From contig NZ_SJPM01000022.1 of assembly GCF_007859915.1 (NCBI RefSeq), positions 1-64,000 of the forward strand: a DNA stretch of 64,000 nucleotides. The letters are read 5' to 3'. Both the position numbers and the translations under genes were made by a program. Source of the DNA: Neorhodopirellula pilleata. GTDB taxonomy: Bacteria > Planctomycetota > Planctomycetia > Pirellulales > Pirellulaceae. Within the stretch, counting starts at the first letter, position 1. Each line of letters starts with the position of its first letter. The notes beneath the pieces were generated by a model. It was not told the origin of the DNA and did no database searches. It was given only the letters and a program-made list of their open reading frames with translations. Shown here piece after piece: positions 49,557-58,670 of this stretch.

Positions 49557-50635
49557 CCCTCCGCACCGATGCTAAGTTGAACTTCGAAAGGCTCTCGACT
49601 CGAGTACCGTCGGACCAACCAGTCGTCGATCGCTTGGCGAACCGGCATCACTGCGGACGCATTCGGCAAGACCACGCGAACCAGCGTGACACCGTCCTGT
49701 GCTTCGGCATTGAGCATCGTTAAATCGACGCCCAATTCCGTCAGATACGCTCGAAGTTCCAGCGTCAGCTGAGACACATCGACTGTCGCGATCGGCGGTT
49801 TCAATTCGTCCGGTTCGTTGCCTGAAGATCGGTGTTCGGCGTCTACATCCGAACGTGTCGGTTGCTTTTCGCTCAAACTCTCCGCCGAAACCGCCGGTGT
49901 GACTGCCATTACGTCGAGCGATTGAAACACCATCTCGCCGCCCACAAAGGTCAGACCATAAAGCGAACCGGCCGGATGTTGACCGCATAGGCTGGGATCT
50001 TGGCACGACGCGTGAGAATGACCGTTCATCTCGACCGGGCAACCGGCAAATGGCATGAAGCCGAGATAACGAAATCCGTACAAACGTTTGACGTTGCAGG
50101 AATCACGTCCGACCACCGATTCGTAGAAACCGATCGGTACGTTGCGGGCGGGTACGGTGAACGAGACGTTCTCGGCCGATCGGTCTGCGGCCGATGTCGG
50201 GATCAATCCGCCGGCGGCACTGAGCAAACTACCGATCGCTTCGACGTTTTCGTCCGTTTGACTGTCCAGCTCTTGACTGATCTCGGTCAGGTTCCAACCG
50301 TCTTCCAGTTTAATGCCCACGTCGGCGATCCCGCATCCGCTGCGAACACTGATGGAATACTCTTCGCTGAAGTCCGGCATGTAGACCAGCGAGATGCGAA
50401 CCAAACCGGGCACGAGGCTCGACTGTGTTTTGTTGACAGCCACCTCGGCCGGTTCGATTTTTAAATACGGCTTGGGCCGGTAGTATCGGACGCCGCGATC
50501 CTGATCCGTCGGGCTCTTGCGAACGATCACTTTGGGAGTGCATCCCGGCAAGACAAGCCCGCCGGTCGACACAAACAAAATGAGGAGTAAAACGCCGAGG
50601 TGCCTTCGGCAATACCATCGAAAGGTTGCGGACAT
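49553..50635 (-). CDS. hypothetical lipoprotein
   Basis: From the ATG at 50635 this is 360 residues; earlier in-frame starts lie upstream in non-conserved-looking sequence. A signal peptide (V-L-L-L-I-L-F-V-S-T-G-G) ends in the lipobox L-P-G-C, so it is membrane-anchored and faces the periplasm. The mature part is mostly beta-type in the middle (about 80-240) with several Cys (V-R-S-G-C-G, R-D-S-C-N-V, F-A-G-C-P-V), followed by a Ser/Glu-rich linker and a short C-terminal domain. No family recognised. It overlaps the protease-like gene that follows, so the two probably form a functional pair at the membrane. Confidence 0.65.
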   Translation of the reverse strand: MSATFRWYCRRHLGVLLLILFVSTGGLVLPGCTPKVIVRKSPTDQDRGVRYYRPKPYLKIEPAEVAVNKTQSSLVPGLVRISLVYMPDFSEEYSISVRSGCGIADVGIKLEDGWNLTEISQELDSQTDENVEAIGSLLSAAGGLIPTSAADRSAENVSFTVPARNVPIGFYESVVGRDSCNVKRLYGFRYLGFMPFAGCPVEMNGHSHASCQDPSLCGQHPAGSLYGLTFVGGEMVFQSLDVMAVTPAVSAESLSEKQPTRSDVDAEHRSSGNEPDELKPPIATVDVSQLTLELRAYLTELGVDLTMLNAEAQDGVTLVRVVLPNASAVMPVRQAIDDWLVRRYSSREPFEVQLSIGAEG

Positions 50636-50788
50636 GAAAGTTTCCGGTGAGTGTTGCGCGGATTCCTCCCTTTCGATCGGTCTCAACGACCGTATCGAAT
50701 AACCCCACCTGGAAGGGGACGCAACACAACGATTAAGCAAACTTTAACGTCCAGTTGGTCGAACTCCTGAACATCTCACGATGAGCGA

Positions 50789-53269
50789 TCAATCCGAACC
50801 CAGCGCACCAGCCGCGTCGCCGATTGCTCGGCCAGCCGATTGGCTCGCCGCTTCAGCAGCCGAAGTTGCTCGTGACGCTGCGGCGGATGGAGCCGAAGGT
50901 GCTCGCGAAATGGCTCCACGACCCCCACTTGCCGCCGGATTTTGGCCGGCTCCGAAACCGCCCAGGACCGCACGGCCACCCGAGCGACGATTCGACTGAG
51001 GCCCGACTGCATTCCCGAGTCCGCCATCGAACGCCCCGGGAGATGGCATCGCGCCAGGAGCCGAGCCTGGAAGAGTTTGAGGACGCGTGCTTTCGTTCGG
51101 GTTGAACGAACCGCGCGCGGGTTGATTCGATCCAGGCGTGAGTCCGCCCCGGTTGGGCAAACCACCGTTGCCTCGGCCGGGAGTGAAAGCACCACCTAAA
51201 TTGCGAGACGAACTGTCCCCGCCTTGTCGGGCACCCGGATTGGACATCGGCGATTGACCGGGTAGCGGTGCCGGCAATGAGGATGAGCCCGACGACGACC
51301 GTTCATTGCCTGGAAGATTGCCGCCGCCGAGATCGGCATTCGCACCACCACCAACGTTTGCACCACCACCAACGTTTGCTTCTCCACCAATGTTTGCACT
51401 GCCGCCGACGTTTGCGCTACCTCCGGCATTGGCTCCGCTACCGGCATTGGCTCCACCACCGACGTTTGTGCCTCCGCCAACATTTGCGCCTCCGCCTACG
51501 TTGACATCGCCACTCGCATTGGCTTCACCGGTAACATTCGCCCCTCCTGGGGTATCGAGACCGGCGTTGGGGTTGCCAGAATCATTGGGGTTCACGTTGA
51601 TGCCTGGATCAGCTGTGGTCCCTGCTTCCGCCGAACCGGACACGGGCGGTTTGGCTGCGCGGACCCGCCCTTGCCCCATGGCTTCGCCATCGAGAGCTTG
51701 CGAGTCTTGAGGCTGGCCGCCTTGGGTCTGGCCATCCTGAGTTTGTCCCAACAGACCTTGATTGGAATCGTTGCGACCTTGCCGTCCGGGTTCGCCGCTA
51801 AGATTCTCGGTGGCATCGGCATTCGCATTGGCACCAAGCGCCGAATCAACCGTTTGACCCATCGTTTGCTCAAGCCGTTGCGTCACCTGTTCTTGAAAGT
51901 TCTGCATCGGATTGGTTGGCAAGCCCGACGAGAGTTGCTCCAACTGATTGCGATAATCGCCGAGCTCGAGTTGTTGCTGTCGCAAATTCTCTTCGGTGAA
52001 CGAAAAACGTCTTCTCGGGTCATTGTCGAATCGATTGCGGCGACGGTTGTTATCGTTGTCCGTGATGGCGTCAATAACGGCAACTGTCCCGGCGAGCACT
52101 AACCCGTTCGTTATTAGATCTCGCGTGTTCGAACCGGCAAGGATAGTCGGCCGCAGGCTCGGATACTGATAAAGGTTGTTGCGGTAAGCACCCAGACGAC
52201 TGAGATAGTTCGGTTGGAACGTTCGATAGTAACTTGCCAGCGGATCATATCGGTACGCCCGTCCGGTTTGATACGCAGCCCAAGGCTGGTACCCGAATCG
52301 ATCGTACTGGTTCCCGTAATAGTTGCCGAAATAATAGTGCCCGTAGTTGGGACGGACGAATAGGTTGACCAGAGCGGCACCGATATTCAACGGCACAAAA
52401 GGTCGATAGGTGCGCGAGCGGTTGTAGTTGGCGGCCACTCGCACGGGGGCGAACAGCAATCCGCGGTCTTCGAGTCGGTAGTCCCAATATCCAGGTACGT
52501 GAACGTAGCCGCGCGGCGTGCCAACGTAACAGGCTGGCGTCCAGATCCAGTTTTCGTAACCTTGGGTGTAATAACCGTTCTGCCATGCATAGTTACCGTC
52601 TTGGTAAACCCATTGGCCGGGGATCCAAATGTGTTGCGGTGACGGCGCGGCCGTGGTCGGGTCGGTTGCCCGCGATGGCGGTGGTGCCGGAAGGTATTGG
52701 ACTTGACTATTTTCGAGCGCCCAGTATCCAGAAACCCATTGCGGTCGGCCGTTCGTGTCGGCCCATTGGCCACCGACCCAAGTCCGTCCTGGAGGAGCGT
52801 ATCGATACGTCCCGCTGACCCAACACCAATCCGACGTCCCTTCCTCAATCGCCCAATAGCCGGGAACCCACTGTGCCGTTCGGCCGGTTGCTTGCAAGTC
52901 GATTTCCGGAGCGGCTTCTTGAATCGGTTCCGGCGGTGGTTCAATCAAACTCAATTGTTCGAGGCTCTCTCCGTTGGCGCCAGTCCCGGGAAGCGGTTCG
53001 GCGAATGCTTCGTGCACGGGTCCACGAGTAATCACTTCCATTCCCTCCGGTGTCGGCAATGGAGGTGAGTTTTGCAGATCAACGTTCTCCGAAGAATTCG
53101 TTGAAGCGGCCGGATTGCTCGATGATCCGACATTGTTACCAGCCGACTGCGCCCAAATCATACGATCGGGTTGAATCGCTTGACCTGCTAAGAAGACGCC
53201 ACCGACCAATGCGGTGTGGCGTGTGGCCGAAGCGATCCGGCGGTAAAGTGACACTCGTTTGGCGTTCAT
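50789..53269 (-). CDS. YXWGXW-repeat secreted protein with glycine-rich tail
   Basis: From the ATG at 53269 (AAGGA seven bases upstream) this is 826 residues. A signal peptide is followed by a Pro-rich part and then Trp-rich repeats (Q-W-V-P-G-Y-W, T-W-V-G-G-Q-W, Q-W-V-S-G-Y-W, I-W-I-P-G-Q-W, V-H-V-P-G-Y-W) typical of YXWGXW-repeat proteins in planctomycetes, probably at the cell surface. Next comes a Tyr-rich region (about 320-400). Near residues 575-640 there is a tandem of about 11 units G-G-x-N-V/A-G encoded by 18-base repeats. The tail is rich in Gly, Asn, Pro and Ser. Role unknown; a structural cell-envelope function is likely. Confidence 0.8.
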   Translation of the reverse strand: MNAKRVSLYRRIASATRHTALVGGVFLAGQAIQPDRMIWAQSAGNNVGSSSNPAASTNSSENVDLQNSPPLPTPEGMEVITRGPVHEAFAEPLPGTGANGESLEQLSLIEPPPEPIQEAAPEIDLQATGRTAQWVPGYWAIEEGTSDWCWVSGTYRYAPPGRTWVGGQWADTNGRPQWVSGYWALENSQVQYLPAPPPSRATDPTTAAPSPQHIWIPGQWVYQDGNYAWQNGYYTQGYENWIWTPACYVGTPRGYVHVPGYWDYRLEDRGLLFAPVRVAANYNRSRTYRPFVPLNIGAALVNLFVRPNYGHYYFGNYYGNQYDRFGYQPWAAYQTGRAYRYDPLASYYRTFQPNYLSRLGAYRNNLYQYPSLRPTILAGSNTRDLITNGLVLAGTVAVIDAITDNDNNRRRNRFDNDPRRRFSFTEENLRQQQLELGDYRNQLEQLSSGLPTNPMQNFQEQVTQRLEQTMGQTVDSALGANANADATENLSGEPGRQGRNDSNQGLLGQTQDGQTQGGQPQDSQALDGEAMGQGRVRAAKPPVSGSAEAGTTADPGINVNPNDSGNPNAGLDTPGGANVTGEANASGDVNVGGGANVGGGTNVGGGANAGSGANAGGSANVGGSANIGGEANVGGGANVGGGANADLGGGNLPGNERSSSGSSSLPAPLPGQSPMSNPGARQGGDSSSRNLGGAFTPGRGNGGLPNRGGLTPGSNQPARGSFNPNESTRPQTLPGSAPGAMPSPGAFDGGLGNAVGPQSNRRSGGRAVLGGFGAGQNPAASGGRGAISRAPSAPSAAASRATSAAEAASQSAGRAIGDAAGALGSD

Positions 53270-53380
53270 GGTGATCCTTGATCGAGGCGGATTGAAGGTC
53301 GTTGTTTCAACCGATCCAACGAAGCGATTCGCATACCAATCCACAACAACCGATCGCCGAATCCACCAACCTCTAAAAGG

Positions 53381-55741
53381 TCATCGCATCACCTTACTCG
53401 ATCGTGAAAACGCGATCACCAATGCCGGTAGCAGCGTTAAATTCGCAATCGATGACAAGCCTAACGTCACCGACACGAGCAATCCGAAGGTGGAGGTGGG
53501 GACGAACGGACTCGTAATCAAGACGGCGAAACCAACCACGAGTGCCAAACTGGCTAATAGGATCGGTGCCCCCAGATCGGCGGCCGAATCGATCGCAGCA
53601 TCAACTGCGGCGTGCCCCCGTCGCAAGCGCCTGTGGTATCCGGTTAGAAAATGGACCGAACCGTCGATCGACAACCCGATCGAAACCGCACCAATCATCG
53701 CCGATCCTAAATCCAGTTCGCCCCCGAACAACCCGGTGCACGCGAGCACGATCAGGATCGGAATCGTGTTCACCGCCAGTGCCGCGATCATTTCGCCGAA
53801 CCGCCGCGTCGACCACCACAAAATGGCTCCCACAAAGAACAGGGCGGTTGTCAATGCCCACCATTGGTCCCGCACCAAGCTGCTGACCAAGTTCGCCATC
53901 AAAACCGAATAGCCCGTCACGACCGGCCGTCGCGATGTTTTCCAGACACTCGACTCGACTTCGTTCCGCACCGCTTCGGTGAGGGCGGTCTTGTCGGGTC
54001 CTGGTAGGTCTTCTTGAGTCCGCAACATGATCCTCAGCCAACGCTGCTCGGTTGCTTGGTCAGTTTGCGATGACCGATCATCGCTCGCGTTTGGGAACGT
54101 CAACAACGCTTCGGCGAACGTTGGGATCGCCGAACGCATTCCCGCCAAACGAACCTCCGGCGAAACGAACGACAACATCGTGACCTGAGCGGCCACGGCA
54201 TCGGCGTCGGCCAGAGATAGGACCTTTGTCAAACCGACGTCGTGCTGCGAACCGACGCGAATCGCTCGCAAACGATCTTCCAGCTCCCGAACGGTTTTGA
54301 GAAATTCCGATGTGATCTGATCGGGTGCGGGAATCATAACGTCCATCACGCCCGCGCCGCCGAGGCGATCCTCGATCCGAACGTAGGCCGAGACGATGGA
54401 ACTGTCGTCGCGAAAGTTTTTCAAGAAGCTCGTATTGGTCGTCAGTCGTGAAACGTAAATCCCGCCAATCAAAACAGTCACAACGACGAGAACGCTCAAC
54501 ACGCCGCTCCGCTCGACGCACCATCTTGCCATCGATCGCAGTGCATCGTGGTGCCGTACCGACATGGTAACCGCATGGCCCGATCGTGATGCGTTGCGAA
54601 CCCATCGCGACGACAGCCGATCGGGCAAACTCATGATGGCTGGCGCGAAAAGCACCAATGATACCATCACCATCATGGCAGCCGTCGCGGTCATCACGCC
54701 GAACTGCGTTACCGGTCGGACGTCCGAAACCATCAGCGACGCGAACCCGGCCGCGTCGGTTAAACACGTAAGCGAGATCGGAATCGCCAGTCCCGCCAAG
54801 ACTCGTTCGATCGTCACCGCACCTCGGAAACGTTGCACGCCCAAGTGCATCGCCGATGCCACCACGATGACCGCAACGATCGCGATCAAGATCGTCGAAA
54901 CGAGTGACATTTCGATTCCCCAAGCGACCATCAAGGCGCGGGTCGCGATCGTCGACCAAGTGATCGACGCCGCCGACAACAACACGATTCGCAAGTCTTG
55001 CAACGACACGACGATCACCAAACACAATAACGAAATCGTCCCGATCGCCAACCGTCGCCCGTCCGCGACGATCATATCAAACGCATCTTCGAGCAAGACG
55101 GGTTCTCCGACGAGCACCGCTTGGTTGCCCATTTCACGCGACAGTGTTTTCAACGCACCAACCGCACGGGAAGCGAACTGTGGGTCAATCATGGCGACGA
55201 TCGATGCGGTCGATCGGCCGGATCGCTCCGGCCCGTGGGTGTAGCCTTCGAACAGATCGCGAAACTGTTCGGCGATAGGGTCTCCGCGATCCAACAACGC
55301 CGGTTCGCTGCGGTTTGAAAACGGAAGCGCAGGCCGCAGGTACGCGAACACGTCGACCAGCTTGGCCACCGACAGCACGCCGGCAACTCCTTCGATCGAA
55401 TCGACCCGGGTGGACCATTGCCGGTTGCGACGGACTCCGTCGACCGACCACAAATCATCTTCGTAAACCAACATCACGACGACATTACCACCGAAAGTCG
55501 ACTGCAAAGTCTGGTAGTCATTCAAGACCGGATCATCGGGGGCGAACATCGCGGCGAGTTCACGGTTGACACGCAGACCCGCCTGCGCCCACCACAACGG
55601 CCCGAGCGTGGCCAAGCCCAGCACCAACGCGAACCATCGCCATCGAACGAGACACTTCGCCAACGATGCGGAATGCCGAGCGATCAGCGGCCGAGCATTC
55701 TGTTTCCGAGTGTTCCGTGACCGACGGCGAAGTCCCGTCAT
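53381..55741 (-). CDS. MMPL/RND-superfamily transporter (HAE3-like)
   Basis: A 786-residue inner-membrane protein with two repeated halves of about six helices each, separated by large periplasmic loops after helices 1 and 7. The first loop starts G-L-R-V-N-R-E-L-A-A-M-F-A-P-D-D-P-V. Hydrophobic blocks lie at about 37-55, 230-260, 280-310, 330-380, 425-445, 640-680 and 700-780. HAE3-type exporters move hydrophobic molecules, such as hopanoids in some bacteria, out of the inner membrane using the proton gradient. The stop overlaps the start of lspA. No membrane-fusion partner gene is adjacent. Confidence 0.85.
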   Translation of the reverse strand: MTGLRRRSRNTRKQNARPLIARHSASLAKCLVRWRWFALVLGLATLGPLWWAQAGLRVNRELAAMFAPDDPVLNDYQTLQSTFGGNVVVMLVYEDDLWSVDGVRRNRQWSTRVDSIEGVAGVLSVAKLVDVFAYLRPALPFSNRSEPALLDRGDPIAEQFRDLFEGYTHGPERSGRSTASIVAMIDPQFASRAVGALKTLSREMGNQAVLVGEPVLLEDAFDMIVADGRRLAIGTISLLCLVIVVSLQDLRIVLLSAASITWSTIATRALMVAWGIEMSLVSTILIAIVAVIVVASAMHLGVQRFRGAVTIERVLAGLAIPISLTCLTDAAGFASLMVSDVRPVTQFGVMTATAAMMVMVSLVLFAPAIMSLPDRLSSRWVRNASRSGHAVTMSVRHHDALRSMARWCVERSGVLSVLVVVTVLIGGIYVSRLTTNTSFLKNFRDDSSIVSAYVRIEDRLGGAGVMDVMIPAPDQITSEFLKTVRELEDRLRAIRVGSQHDVGLTKVLSLADADAVAAQVTMLSFVSPEVRLAGMRSAIPTFAEALLTFPNASDDRSSQTDQATEQRWLRIMLRTQEDLPGPDKTALTEAVRNEVESSVWKTSRRPVVTGYSVLMANLVSSLVRDQWWALTTALFFVGAILWWSTRRFGEMIAALAVNTIPILIVLACTGLFGGELDLGSAMIGAVSIGLSIDGSVHFLTGYHRRLRRGHAAVDAAIDSAADLGAPILLASLALVVGFAVLITSPFVPTSTFGLLVSVTLGLSSIANLTLLPALVIAFSRSSKVMR

Positions 55742-56325
55742 TCCGGTGACGCCGAACTCGACTCGTCGGCCGGTTGTTCACCCATCATCATCGGTGGCGG
55801 AAAGAAGATCGACTGAACGACTAACATGATCGCCCCGGTGACCAACAGTGAATCGGCGATATTGAAGTTCGGCCATTTCCATTGATTCGATGCCTGCCAC
55901 AAAATCCAATCACGCACGCCGCTTCGCCATGGTTCAGGATAACCGGGCTGCCACCACAACCCCAAGCGATCATAGAGATTGCCGATGATCCCGCCGGTGA
56001 TGCATCCCATCGCGAACGTCAACCAAGCCGAGGTGGCCCCGCGGAACCAAAACAACCACGTTAAAATTCCGAAAAACGCAAAGACCGAGATCACCGCAAA
56101 CAACAAACCTTTACCGGCACCGATGCCGAACACTGCACCGATGTTGACCGCCGTTTCGATCCCGAAATACCCCTCGATGACCCACCAAACGTCGCTTTGT
56201 CCGGGCAGCCCACGCGACTCAAACACCGCCTGCTTGGTCCATAAATCCGCGCCGGCTCCGACAACCGCGAGCACGCCGAAGAGCACGTAACGAGAAAACG
56301 GAATGGAAGGTTCAGGCGACGCCAT
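55738..56325 (-). CDS. lspA: lipoprotein signal peptidase (signal peptidase II)
   Basis: A 195-residue protein with four membrane helices and the two catalytic aspartates Asp119 (G-N-L-Y-D-R-L-G) and Asp158 (F-N-I-A-D-S). It cleaves the signal peptide of lipid-modified prolipoproteins in the inner membrane; the window encodes several of these. It is longer than the usual 160-170 residues because of a loop before the second Asp and a C-terminal tail. The MMPL gene starts within its last codons. Confidence 0.95.
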   Translation of the reverse strand: MASPEPSIPFSRYVLFGVLAVVGAGADLWTKQAVFESRGLPGQSDVWWVIEGYFGIETAVNIGAVFGIGAGKGLLFAVISVFAFFGILTWLFWFRGATSAWLTFAMGCITGGIIGNLYDRLGLWWQPGYPEPWRSGVRDWILWQASNQWKWPNFNIADSLLVTGAIMLVVQSIFFPPPMMMGEQPADESSSASPE

Positions 56326-56440
56326 GAGCTGATAGATCTGGATGAATAATGGGGCCGCATCGCCGATGCGATGTGCGTTATATTGGTAGTTCTATCGAAA
56401 AGCTCCTCATTTCATCACCCCGATTCTCAGCGATCTCCTC

Positions 56441-58408
56441 ATGCCCAACCGAAAACCGGTCTTTCTGTTTTTGAACTCGCGTTTTTCGTGCGGAAATGCT
56501 TCGCAAACGGTAGCCAAACGTCTTCTCACTTTGGTGGTGATCGCTGCCGTATCCGTCTTCCACTCCGCCGGGGTGGCGGCGGACGATCCGGTTCGGCCGA
56601 ACATCGTTTGGATCATGTCCGAAGACAATTCCAAGCACTATCTCGAGCACTTTGACCCCAATGGTGTGGCGACCCCGGCGATCGAGTCGATGGCCGCACA
56701 CGGGATCACGTTCGATCGGGCGTTTTCCAACGCGCCGGTTTGCTCGGTCGCCCGCACGACGCTGATCACGGGATGCTACGGACCGCGAATCGGGACCCAA
56801 TATCACCGCCGCATCCAAAAGGCACCGATGCCCGAAGGACTGGAGATGTTCCCCGTCTATCTCAAGGAAGCCGGTTACTACACGACGAACAACTCCAAAG
56901 AGGACTACAACGCCGATCCTCGAAAAACGCCGTGGGATGATTCAAGCAGAAAAGCATCGTGGACGAATCGACCGACCGCCGACACGCCGTTCTTCCACGT
57001 ACAAACCTTCACCGACTCGCATGAGAGTCGTCTGCATTTTGGCGACGCCCAACTCAGCAAACCGACGGACTTCCCAACCGACGAGGTCCACTTGCCGGCT
57101 TATTTCCCCGACACCCCGTTGTTTCGATACACCGCCGCCTATTATCGCGACCGCATGCGAATCATCGACGACAACGTCAAGTCGATCCTCGCGGAACTGA
57201 AGTCACAAAACCAACTCGAAAACACGTTCGTGTTTTACTTCGGTGATCACGGCGGCGTGTTGCCGCGTTCGAAGGGGTATCTGTTCGAGAGCGGCTTGCA
57301 TGTGCCGTTGGTGGTTCGCGTTCCGGACCAATATCGTGACGTAGTCGATCGTCCGGTCGGCACGCGAACGAAAGCCTTTGTCTCGTTCATCGATTTCGGA
57401 CCGACTGTATTAAACTTGGCCGGTGTGAACGTCCCCGAGGCGATGGACGGTCGTGCTTTCATGGGTCCTGGGCTGACCGCCGATGCGGTCGATCAACGCG
57501 ATACCGCGTTCAGCTATGCCGATCGGATGGATGAAAAATACGACTTCGTCCGCGCCGTTCGTGTCGGTGATTGGAAGTACATTCGCTACTTCGAATCCCA
57601 ATACCCCAACTCGTTACTCAACGCCTATCGATACAAGAGTCTAGCCTACCAACAATGGCGTCAGATGCACCAAGACGGTGAACTCTCGGCGAAACAAAGC
57701 GCATTCTTCCAACCTCGTCCCGTCGAAGCGTTATTCGACCTGAGCAAGGACCCGGAGGAGACCGAAAACCTAGCCGGTTCGCCCGAACAAGGAAACCGTC
57801 TGATGGAAATGCGGCAGACATTGATGACGCATCTGAAAGAAACCAACGACCTGAGCTTCTACACCGAAGCGATGTTCTTGCGCCTAGGCATCGCCAACCC
57901 CGTCGCGTTCGGCCAGAGCCATCACGACGAGATCAGCAATTACGTCGACACCGCCAACATCGCCTTGGAACCCGCCGGTTCGATCACCTCGCCGCTGCTG
58001 GCGTCGCTCAACTCGGGGGATCCGATCGTTCGCTATTGGGGATTGGTGGCCGCCAGTTCGGCGAGTTCCGCGTCGACGAAAGTCCGTGAATTACTTGCCG
58101 ACGATGAAACGATCGTCAAGTTGGCCCGACGCCGAACGCTCGATGACACCCCGCTCGTTGCCGCTCGGGCTGCCGAATTGCTCGCGATTCTGGGACTCGA
58201 AGATCCGCGTGAGACGTTCTACCGGGTCCTCAAACAAGTGACCAGCGAAGCCGAAGCGTTGCAGATCGTGAACATGGCCGCCTATCTTCACGCCGACGCG
58301 AAACCGTCGTATCCGTTCGAAAAAGAAAAAGTGAAGATCGGGTGGAAGATTCCTCCCAAAAGTGACCTGCAACTTCGTTTAGACTATTTTGGAACGGCGA
58401 GTCCCTGA
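56441..58408 (+). CDS. secreted sulfatase
   Basis: A 655-residue protein with a signal peptide (about 25-47) and an alkaline-phosphatase-type sulfatase domain. P-N-I-V-W-I-M-S-E-D-N-S starts the fold; the modification site is Cys101 in V-C-S-V-A-R-T-T-L-I-T-G, which is converted to formylglycine in the typical family. The third residue of the usual C-x-P-x-R motif is Val rather than Pro or Ala. F-Y-F-G-D-H-G-G-V-L-P with metal-binding Asp/His is intact. After about residue 510 comes a helical HEAT-like tail. Planctomycetes use sulfatases to attack algal polysaccharides. The next large gene starts 262 bases later, after a palindrome. Confidence 0.9.
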   Translation: MPNRKPVFLFLNSRFSCGNASQTVAKRLLTLVVIAAVSVFHSAGVAADDPVRPNIVWIMSEDNSKHYLEHFDPNGVATPAIESMAAHGITFDRAFSNAPVCSVARTTLITGCYGPRIGTQYHRRIQKAPMPEGLEMFPVYLKEAGYYTTNNSKEDYNADPRKTPWDDSSRKASWTNRPTADTPFFHVQTFTDSHESRLHFGDAQLSKPTDFPTDEVHLPAYFPDTPLFRYTAAYYRDRMRIIDDNVKSILAELKSQNQLENTFVFYFGDHGGVLPRSKGYLFESGLHVPLVVRVPDQYRDVVDRPVGTRTKAFVSFIDFGPTVLNLAGVNVPEAMDGRAFMGPGLTADAVDQRDTAFSYADRMDEKYDFVRAVRVGDWKYIRYFESQYPNSLLNAYRYKSLAYQQWRQMHQDGELSAKQSAFFQPRPVEALFDLSKDPEETENLAGSPEQGNRLMEMRQTLMTHLKETNDLSFYTEAMFLRLGIANPVAFGQSHHDEISNYVDTANIALEPAGSITSPLLASLNSGDPIVRYWGLVAASSASSASTKVRELLADDETIVKLARRRTLDDTPLVAARAAELLAILGLEDPRETFYRVLKQVTSEAEALQIVNMAAYLHADAKPSYPFEKEKVKIGWKIPPKSDLQLRLDYFGTASP

Positions 58409-58455
58409 TTCGCTAGGTTCATCGCCGGAAGACTTTCTGCATAATAAGCCGACGC

Positions 58456-58573
58456 CGCTAGCGGGCTGTTGATTTAGTTTGCATCGTAACCCGAAGCGTG
58501 AGCGAGGGATACCTACAAAGGATTTAATGGCGTTGAATCCCTCGCTCACGCTTCGGGTTACGATTGAATCAAC
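58456..58573. repeat. nested palindrome element, short form
   Basis: GCTAGCGGGCTGTTGATTTAG and CGATTGAATCAACG-type arms enclose AACCCGAAGCGTGAGCGAGGG arms. It closes the sulfatase transcript or protects its end. Confidence 0.8.
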
Positions 58574-58670
58574 GAACCGTCACGCGTCGAGTTGTGATGC
58601 GGACCAATAATGCAAACTTGGCGTATCCTTGCCACCCTCCCCAATTCCCCACCTCCCCAAACCGAATCGA

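Noticed and set aside
51300..51530. Regular short repeats that could be taken for a CRISPR array
   Set aside because: The period is 18 bases without unique spacers and keeps a coding frame for G-G-x-N-x-G; it is a peptide repeat. No CRISPR or cas gene was seen in the window.
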